Positions 56,668 through 64,000 of a stretch of 64,000 nt of DNA are shown piece after piece. The stretch comes from Gonium pectorale (Eukaryota > Chlorophyta > Chlorophyceae > Chlamydomonadales > Volvocaceae). The notes below the pieces were generated by a model. That model did not search any database, was not told the origin of the DNA, and was given only the letters and a program-made list of their open reading frames with translations. Location of the stretch: the NCBI GenBank assembly GCA_001584585.1, contig LSYV01000019.1:969297-1033296 (forward strand). The letters run 5' to 3'. A program made the translations under genes and the position numbers. Each line of letters opens with the position of its first letter. The stretch's first letter is position 1.

Positions 56668-59600
56668 TCATTGCTTGCGCATGTTGATGCCGGCGCGCAT
56701 CACCTCGTCCACCAGCAGCAGCTGCCCCGCCAGAACAGGGGCCGACTGCAGGATCTGGCGCTTCACCAGGTAGTTGTCGTACACGCCTGTGGACGGTTGC
56801 CGTACAAGGAGTTACAGGAAGCAGAGTGCTGTTCGGCGGGGCACGCGCTTACGGGTGCTGGTTCGATGCATCGACTTGCAGAGCGACGCAAGCCTGACTG
56901 CGAGGATGAACCCCAGCAACCGCATCCCGTTCCTTTGTCGCCAGCCGCGCGAAGGGCAAACAAAGGGCTCTCCCCTCTCGCTCCTACTTCTCGCCTTCTA
57001 AACCCCTTGCAAAGCTGTTCGCTCGCGCCAGCCAGCCCCGCTCGTCGCCAGCCCAAACTTCAGGCAGGAACCGCTCACCGGCCGTGGAGGGGTCCATCGG
57101 CTCGCCGGTCGCGATGTCCAGCCCCACCACGTTGCCGCGCTCGTGCTCCTCCTGCGCCGGTTGGAGGTTGGAGGTTGGTGGTTGAGACAGCGTCATCAGC
57201 CTGGCGCTTGAAAGCACGTGTGCTAGGACCCCCCACTTCCCGACCCCACTCGTCACACAACCCCCGCACGTGCCGCTTGTTCGATGTCACGCGAGTCACA
57301 CTCCCGCACCACACCAGGAGGGACCAACCGTCAGCCTGAGCTCGCACACATGCCGACTTTCGTGCAACGCATGCATGTGCAGACACCAAGGACCACCCTG
57401 CCACAGCAACATCTCCAGTGCTGCTGCTGGGTGCAAGCCCATTTCAGCCAAATCCACGCCCTATAATCCCCCCGGGGCCTCCACCCAAAACCCATATCAG
57501 GACCACTGCCACCATCCCCCTCCCCACCTGCAGCTTGATGATGGCCTCCTGCGAGTCGTGCCCGCTGTTGTCCGCCAACGCCTTGGCCAGCCCCAGCAGC
57601 GCCTCCGCAAACGCCTCCAGGCCCAGCTTGGCGCGACCCGCCACGCTCTTGCGCGTCACGGTTCGCAGGTGGTGCGCAGCCGCCACCTCGAAAGCGCCGG
57701 CGCCTGGCGGACAGGCAGCCCCAATAGGTTTAGCTTGTGTTTTCACATTTTCAGTAACAAACGGAACGGTAGAACAGTATAACCCTCACGACTCCGGCAA
57801 ACCGTTTGCTTCCTATTCTTGATAACATGGGTGGGTGGAGGACGAGGCGACTGCTTTATATTTTTCGATTCACCATGGGCGAGTGGTTGGGAGCCCGGAA
57901 GATGTAGCATCGGCAGCTAAAGCGCATGGTAGCAGGGAGGCAATCCCTAACTCCCCATCTTTTACACACCACCTGCCCATCGCGCACCTGGCGCCGCGTT
58001 GACATGCCAGCCCACAAGACTGTCCACCTCAACCTCCTGTCAAGCCAAGACCCGGGGCGCCTCCCCCTCCCCCTCCCACGCCTCTCACGCACCCGGAATG
58101 ACGGCGCCGTCGTCGATGCCGTTCTTTACGGCCCGGAGCCCGTCGCGGACCGCGTCCTTGATCTGCGCACGGGAGAGGAGGACATTGGCAGGGTGACTGA
58201 GCGGGGGTCTCCTGGCATCCTTGGACAGCGTCGCTCGCCGAAACGCCAACGCGGGCCCACAGCACTTGCCCCTTGCTGGGCTGCGACTTCGCGCGAAAAC
58301 ACATTAACGACGCGGGCGAGGGCAACAAAGCCCTCGGGCATCACGACCACGCACCTGCGCAATGACGTGATCGGAGGGCCCCTTGATGAGGATGGTGCAC
58401 GAGTGCGGGTTCTTGACGCCCTCCACGAAGGTGTACTTCTCCTCGCCCAGCACGTGCTCGTACACCTCATCCGCGTGGCCCAGGCATTCGGGGCACAGCT
58501 CCTCGACCTGCAGGGCGAGCGGTCCGGTCCGTTGTGTCAGTCAGTTGCGCAGGGTGGGCTCGGCAGGTTTGATTCATTCATTCAAACGCTGGGGTAACGC
58601 CACATGCCAGTGGTCCCGCACCCCACATCCCGGCTCGCTGTTGCCACTTGCTCAGCTCACCGAGTTGACCGAGAAGCCGCCGCACGCCAGCTGGATGCGC
58701 TCCATGTTGCGCTTCTTGGCGCGGCGCAGCGCGATGACGCCCTCCTTGGCCAGCATGTCGAGCGAGATGGGATCGATGCCCTTCTGGTTGATCACCACAA
58801 AGCCCTGGTCGGGGCTGGTGCACACCTGCGGGAGGGAGGGGAGGAGGAGGAGGGAGGGGACCGGGGGTTTCTCAGTCGTGGGCAAGCTGAACGACGACAT
58901 CTGATAGACAGACACGTGGGAGGGCGGCAGTGGGTACCGTATTACTGAGTGCGGAGGGAGCCGAGGGATGACAGGCGGAGGGCGGGCGGGCGGTGGCGGG
59001 CGGGCGCGGTTGGGCGGGCGTCATGGAGAGGCCGTGGGTGTGGGGGTCCTCTCGTCGGGGTGAGCGTACATCTGGGCAGAACGCCGGTTGGGGCGGACGA
59101 GGGGACGCATGCGTACGGAACGCAGTGTGTGTGGGTGAGGCCCGTGAGGCGGTCTGCAGGAGTCGTCATTCCCGGCCTGCCCGTGCCGGCCGTCCTGCCC
59201 CCGATGGATGCACACCCAGAACTTCGTGTGACGAAGTCCACACCTCCGGGCCCCACCTGCTTCTTGAGCTCCAGGATCTTGCGCACGCGCTCGTCCGTGT
59301 AGGCGCGCTCGGCGGCAACCAGCTTCTCGCGCTGTCGGGGGCAGCAGGCAGGGAAAGAACCAAGGTGGGCCAAGCTGGCAGAGGATCAGGGGAACTGACA
59401 GCCTGGAGTCACGAGGACGAGAATGAGAGGGCGCCAAGTGGAAAAACACGGTTACATGGGGCAGACGCAGCAGCGAGCTGCCCGCTCTTGACGGAACGAC
59501 CGCCGGCAGCGTGTGGTAGAGGGTGGTCAGGCGTTCTCCCTAAAGATGCTTGGGGCGCATGCTTCCCTGGTCGCTTCATCGTAGCCCCACTTGAGGCGGC

Positions 59601-62600
59601 GAGCAGGCGACGCGCGTGAGAAGGCGCCCCCTCGTCTACCGTGTCGCGCGACGCGACGCAAGGGTCTCACAGCCAGCCGGAGTGGTCATCCTGGTTCAGC
59701 AGTGTGCCATGCCAACAACGCTGGCTTGCGCTCCAAGTCTCCCTCCCCCTCCAACACACTTGCATGAGGGATAAGGCAAATGCTGCTTGCGAACTATGGG
59801 GAATCCCGCCGCATGCGCAATGCGCACCGCCACGCGCCCCCACCTGATCAGCCGAGCTGTAGAAGAAACCCGAGTTGACCTCGGACTTCTCGTACTCCAG
59901 GCTGTTGTATGCCATTCGATGAAGCATTACGGCGGGCAGTACGGGATAGGGGGACGACGTTCAACAAAGGATGGCAGAAGGCTTCCCTCACAATGGCGGA
60001 CCAGCTCCACCCAAACCAGCCTGTCAGAGCGCCGGCCGCCAGATTGTCGAAACCTCAACACGCACGCAGTCATAATGCCTCCCAAACACGCGCCATGCTG
60101 TCGCCTTGACACGATTAATCCCTACCCCGTCCTGGTTCACCGCCCCACACCCCGATGGCGCCCCTCCCGCGCTGCAGCCTCCCGCCGCCTCGCCATTCAG
60201 CCCCGCCCCCCACCTGATGTTGCACGAGAGGATGTAGCAGTCCTCGAGGCGCTTGGGCATGTCGGGGTGGCGCGACCCGTGGTCCAGCACCAGGCCGCGG
60301 ACCAGCCGCGTGTCGCTGTCCAGCTTGTGCCGCATGTGCATCACCTCCACCTGGGGAGGCGGGGGGTGGGGTGTAGGAGGGCTTTCTCAGTGAGGAGGCA
60401 CGTCCCTCCCCTCGACCTTAGTAGGGGCGGACCAGAAGCAATTTTTGATAGTCAGGGGCTGTAGTCACGACCGGCAGCTGCATGCTTCCGGCCCATTGCT
60501 ATCAAACCCTCGCCCATTTGCCCGTCAGGTATGTGGGGAGGGGGAGGGCGAGGCCCAGGGTGGGACTCAGCATGCAGCCCCGCCCTCCTGATGCTCGCTG
60601 ACATGACGCTGAACGCCTGTGGGCGTGACCACGGACAACGACGACCGCTGGGGGGACGATGCGCAGCCAGCGGGGGGCGCGGAAGGCGCCTGGCGCAGCC
60701 CTCACCAGGGCCGCCCATCAACCGCCCCGTTGCCGCCCCGCACTCCACATGTGTAACCCAACTGTTTGCGCCGACTACCCTGATTACCATCCCCCTGACG
60801 TGCCCGCATCTGCCGCCCGCCCCTGCCACACCCGGCGCCCTTGCACCAGCACTGCCCGCTCCCGCTACATCGCCACTCCCCTCTTTTCGCCCCCTCCCCC
60901 TCCCCAACCCCGCCTGCCACGTCGTGTACTCCCCCTTGGCCCGGCCGCCGCGCCCCTTCCCCTGCCCACCATGAACAGGTCGATGGGCTGCCCCGGCCGC
61001 CGCACGGTCAGCACCGCGTCCGTCACAATGTCCGTCAGCTGGTCCGCCAGCACCTCAGCCAGCTTGGTGCGCAGCGAGGTGCGCGCCACGCAGCGGAGCG
61101 TCTCGCGGTCCACCGGCGGGGCGGCAGCCTCCGCCGAGGAGGATGGCGCCTCGGCGGGCGGCGCCGGCAGCGGCTGCTTGAAGCTGTCCAGGAACTCCAG
61201 CGTCGCCTTGCGGGCCGTCTCAAAGCCCTGGTGTTTCCGCGCCAAACGGGAAGGTACGTGAGTGAGGGTCTATACATGTACTGAGGTTGGAGACGGAAGC
61301 AAAGTAACGGTTTGCGGGAGGGGAGGAGCTGCGAGCGGGATGGGCGGTTGTTGAAGGTGTCGGGGAGCGTCAGCATCGCAAAGCAGGCAGCGCTGATGAT
61401 GAGCTGCGTTCCGCTTGGCCAGGATGCGGGTGGCGGGGGCTCGTAACGTCCAAAGCGCCCCGATGCATATCTCCCTTCCCCATACCCTGCCAGCCCCCCA
61501 AGCCCCACGCACAGCTCCGCCCCCGTTTGCCGTGCTCTTCGGTACCCCACGCACGCCCCTGCCCCCGTCCCCCATCCCCGTTCCCGTCGTTACCCCCTCG
61601 CACGTCCCCGCCCTTGTCTCTTCACCTCCCCCGCCGCCGCCACCGTCGTCGCCCCAGGCACGCACCTCGACGAGCACGCGCGGGTGCGTCCCCTCCGACA
61701 GGTACCTCTCCGCCTGCTTCATCAGCTCGCCGATAAACAGCACGATCGAGGTGGTGCCATCGCCCGTGATCTCGTCCTGGGCCACCGCCGCGCGCGCAAT
61801 CATGACGGCGGTCGGGTTCTGAATCTGCATCTGTGGGGGAAAACGGAGGGTGAGAGGGTGGACGGGTCGAAGGGTGAAAGCAGGTATATGTTGGATGGAC
61901 GGTTGCGAGTGGGCGCGAGGCAGGGGGACTCGGGTAAGGGGGATGTGGATAAGCTGACTGTCCGACAGCGCGCGGGAAGGCACGTAGGAGGGTTGTCGGG
62001 GATCGTCAGACATCAGCCCACGCCCACGCCCACCGCGCCGCGTTAGGCGCACATGCCTCAGTAATGCTAAACACGGCAATTCACGCGCATACCGTCGTAC
62101 GTGCTCGAGGCCAGAACTGCACAAGCCGAGCCAAGCTAGGCAGCCGACTTGAGGGGGGGGGGGCACCGCCCACGTGTTTCACCACCCCGGTTTTCAAGCT
62201 TCCGACGCAACCACCATGCAGCTTTAGCGTTACGTATACATGTCTTCCGTGACATGATCGGCAACGCCTCCGCCCCGCCACCAGTCCTCTTCAAGGTCCG
62301 ACCGCAGCCGCAGGGGGATATGGGGTCTGCGGGTGTGGGGCTGCCCTACTGTCCCTACCACCCCGCCCAAGCCCAGTAAGGGACTCAGTCCGGACCTCCG
62401 GACCTCCGAGCCACCGAGCAAAGATGATCAGACATCTCCGCTCACTATGGGAGCCGTACGGTCCTCTCTCACTGCGACCGCGGCTCCCGGCCCGCGTCCC
62501 GCCTTAACCGCGCACCTCCCGCAGGAGCACGTTCCCGTCCTTCGTGAGCTTGATATCCCCAGCTCCGCTAACAAGCATCTTAATGGTGCCCTTGGGGCCG

Positions 62601-62713
62601 TAGTTGCTGCGCATGACGTCCATGAGGCCCTTTGCCGCGTTGATGTTCATAAAGAGCGCGGCGGCCCGGTTCATGACCTCCGCATTTGCATTCAATGTCT
62701 TCACGGACGACAT
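56668..62713 (-). CDS. CCT6: T-complex chaperonin subunit zeta (CCT6/TCP1-zeta)
   Basis: Twelve exons on the minus strand, in order of translation: 62516-62713, 61666-61830, 60970-61227, 60214-60350, 59844-59901, 59257-59331, 58661-58825, 58355-58507, 58093-58162, 57528-57703, 57079-57151, 56668-56786; 548 aa, the normal CCT6 length. Starts [23 protein letters not shown]-binding motifs: YGPKG (38-42), TKDG (57-60), GDGTTS (89-94) and [10 protein letters not shown] (420-429). The tail [21 protein letters not shown] is diagnostic of the zeta subunit. CCT is the eight-subunit cytosolic ring that folds actin and tubulin using ATP. An Ala/Pro-rich insert at ~140-160 ([11 protein letters not shown]) in the apical part is unusual but short. 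The 3' half (up to exon 9) lies inside duplication unit 2, and a truncated twin lies at 50053-51508. The gene is divergent from the one starting at 63742, with about 1 kb between them as a shared promoter region. Confidence 0.97.
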
Positions 62714-63741
62714 TTCTGCTAGAGTGACACAAAGCGGCCGCGGATGAGCTCACGAATGCCCAAGATCTCTTTGTCTCGAAGCGTCAGCTAAGGAAGCGGC
62801 ACTTGGATAATGCGAGTATCTTGAGAACCAGAAACAACAGCAGACGGATCGCACTGGCTTGTGCAAGTCGGCACCGTGCCTCAGAAACCCGCGCCTTCCG
62901 TACAGTTTACGTCGCGCCTTCGGGTGTGTATGTCCGTAGAGGTGTGACTTCCCCACCTTCGGTTTACATCTTTTCGCTGCGTGGCAGGTGAACTGGAGTC
63001 GTACATCCCGTACGGACAAGTGAGCGCAAACACTGCGGCGAGAATGGCCAGGGTGCTACTGGCGTCGGCTTGTTGCCACGTGAACTGACTCTTACCGGCC
63101 AAGATAATCCTGTTCAGTGACGAGTCAGCGACCATGCAGCGCTGCGGGCAATTCCCTTCATTCCCACCTTAGTTGCACTCCAAGAATCAAATAATGCACC
63201 AATTCAGTCGCATTTCAGAGTAGTTGGCACGGTCGGGGCCAATGTCGCTGTCCGCTTCATGCATACAGGCAGGCGTTGCAGATTTCAATAAACGGAGTAC
63301 AATTGGATAGGGTGGCGCAGCCGTCCGCGTAGCGGCCGGCCGAGGGAAGCGACCGGCGAGCGGCTGTCCTTCCTTGGCACGAAACCGACAGCTGTGGCGG
63401 CTGGGTAGACCTGCCAGTCCTTGCCGCCAGCTGCTCGAGCAGGGCTAGGACTTGGATATCGCGGCGGCTCCCGACACCCAACGTCCGACCCCAACGGAAA
63501 CGACAGGCCCGGGCACCCCGCACATCCGCGTCGTTGACCGGCAATTCCTCGGCTTTTGATTCCACAAAGATCGTTGGCTTTGGTCACGCGCCCAAGTTGC
63601 CGACCCAGCCTGGCCAGGCTGTGAAACCCCCGCACGACGCGTGCAACGGAGTCGTGCGCGAGAGTCCAGCCGTTGCGCCGCCTGTGAGCGTGAAACCTCT
63701 TGGTGGGCCCCCTCGCGCCCCAGCACGTTGGCTTATAAGTC
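62714..63741. other. Divergent intergenic region, CCT6 / right-edge gene
   Basis: About 1 kb between the CCT6 start (minus) and the ATG at 63742 (plus), so it probably contains both promoters. It holds dispersed-repeat copy 5. A TTATAAGT at 63733-63740 looks like a TATA element but sits directly before the ATG, too close to serve that start. Confidence 0.5.
62880..62972 (+). repeat. Dispersed ~100-bp repeat, copy 5 (forward)
   Basis: Shares TTTACGTCGCGCC, TTCGGGTGTGTATG, TCCGTAGAGG and a closing CTTCCCCACCTTCGG with the family. It lies about 170 bases upstream of the CCT6 start codon. Confidence 0.7.
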
Positions 63742-64000
63742 ATGCTGGCAAGCGGAGCTCTGCCCCCTATGCCGCCGGCCGCGGCCATGGCAGCGGCAAC
63801 GGCGGCAGCCGCGGCCGCAGCCGCGGCGGCCGCAGCAGCAGCTACCGGCGGCCAGCCTCCAAGCGTTTCCTCGCCGCCACTACCGGATCCTGCCGCCGCC
63901 GCTGCGGCGGCGGCTGCGGCGGCGTACGGCTTGCCGCCGGGGGTCATGCCGATGCCGCCGGGCATGATGGCTATGCCCATGCCTATGCCCGGCCTGCCGC
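63742..64000 (+). CDS. N-terminus of an Ala/Met/Pro-rich protein (partial, runs off the window)
   Basis: Open frame from ATG at 63742 to the end of the window, starting MLASGALPPMPPAAAMAA. Two poly-Ala tracts are separated by TGGQPPSVSSPPLPDP; then comes a Met/Pro-rich stretch (GLPPGVMPMPPGMMAMPMPM). Such Met/Pro/Gly-rich leaders occur in splicing and RNA-binding proteins of many eukaryotes, but no domain is visible yet, so no function is assigned. The Met/Pro periodicity on this strand is more protein-like than the antisense poly-Ala frame (63285-63980). Whether the ATG at 63742 or a later one is used is unknown. Confidence 0.5.
   Translation, partial: MLASGALPPMPPAAAMAAATAAAAAAAAAAAAAATGGQPPSVSSPPLPDPAAAAAAAAAAAYGLPPGVMPMPPGMMAMPMPMPGLP

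Larger units (their letters stand above)
51509..58101. repeat. Segmental duplication, unit 2
   Basis: Starts at the junction inside the truncated CCT6 exon (top strand: GGAATGACAGCGC, then GGAGGCAGCACACACC) and runs to about 58101 within the intact CCT6 exon 9 (GGAATGACGGCGCC). It holds LRR-like copy 2 and the 3' half of the functional CCT6 gene. It is about 0.5 kb shorter than unit 1, partly because it lacks sequence around the copy 3 repeat. Confidence 0.9.

Noticed and set aside
63285..63980. 231-codon minus-strand poly-Ala frame at the right edge
   Set aside because: The plus-strand frame gives a more protein-like Met/Pro-rich sequence and a start codon at the divergent position; the minus frame is a repeat shadow.
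1..64000. tRNA, rRNA or snRNA genes
   Set aside because: Scanned by eye for GGTTCGA-type B boxes and conserved rRNA blocks; none convincing. A covariance-model search (tRNAscan-SE, Infernal) would be decisive.

Overview
This window looks like nuclear DNA of a green alga in the volvocine/Chlamydomonas group. It is GC-rich, and its genes are split by many introns of roughly 100-700 bases with GTGAG/GTGCG donors and CAG acceptors. The proteins carry long Ala, Gly, Pro and Gln runs, TGTAA poly(A) signals follow some genes, and simple repeats are abundant. The gene content (chaperonin CCT6, a FANCJ-type helicase, a chloroplast-type fatty-acid desaturase, a Rubisco-methyltransferase-like SET protein) fits a photosynthetic eukaryote. 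There are two assembly gaps (29546-29740 and 44086-44105). Exon models were built by hand from splice signals and reading phase, and every complete model closes in frame.

Layout. 1-844: a G-rich minisatellite, then the last exon of a probable short-chain dehydrogenase (+). 1998-9038 (+): a 13-exon gene for a ~1006-residue protein joining a FIST sensory domain to a LON substrate-binding domain. 9484-19210 (+): a 16-exon FANCJ/BRIP1-type iron-sulfur DNA helicase with an ~820-residue Gln/Pro/Gly-rich tail. 20573-23126 (+): a 5-exon membrane fatty-acyl desaturase. 27858-29158 (+): a 3-exon gene for a 160-residue RING finger fused to a ubiquitin-like domain that ends in LRGG plus one Cys. 31467-36879 (+): a 13-exon SET-domain methyltransferase of the Rubisco LSMT type. 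39472-42698 (+): a Leu-rich, F-box-like protein.

From about 44.4 kb to 58.1 kb the window is a tandem segmental duplication. Unit 1 (about 44409-51508) and unit 2 (about 51509-58101) each hold a minus-strand F-box/LRR-like gene (45912-48225 and 52917-55196) and the 3' end of the chaperonin gene CCT6. Only unit 2 continues into the complete CCT6 gene (56668-62713, minus, 12 exons, 548 aa). In unit 1 CCT6 is cut off inside an exon, leaving a promoterless three-exon fragment. At the right edge (63742 to the end, +) a new Ala/Met/Pro-rich gene begins, divergent from CCT6.

The genes do not form a pathway; this is an ordinary eukaryotic neighbourhood. The most notable items are the RING-ubiquitin-like fusion, the FIST-LON fusion, the duplication with its breakpoint inside a CCT6 exon, and a dispersed ~100-bp repeat family present five times, one copy lying in an intron of the RING-ubiquitin-like gene.
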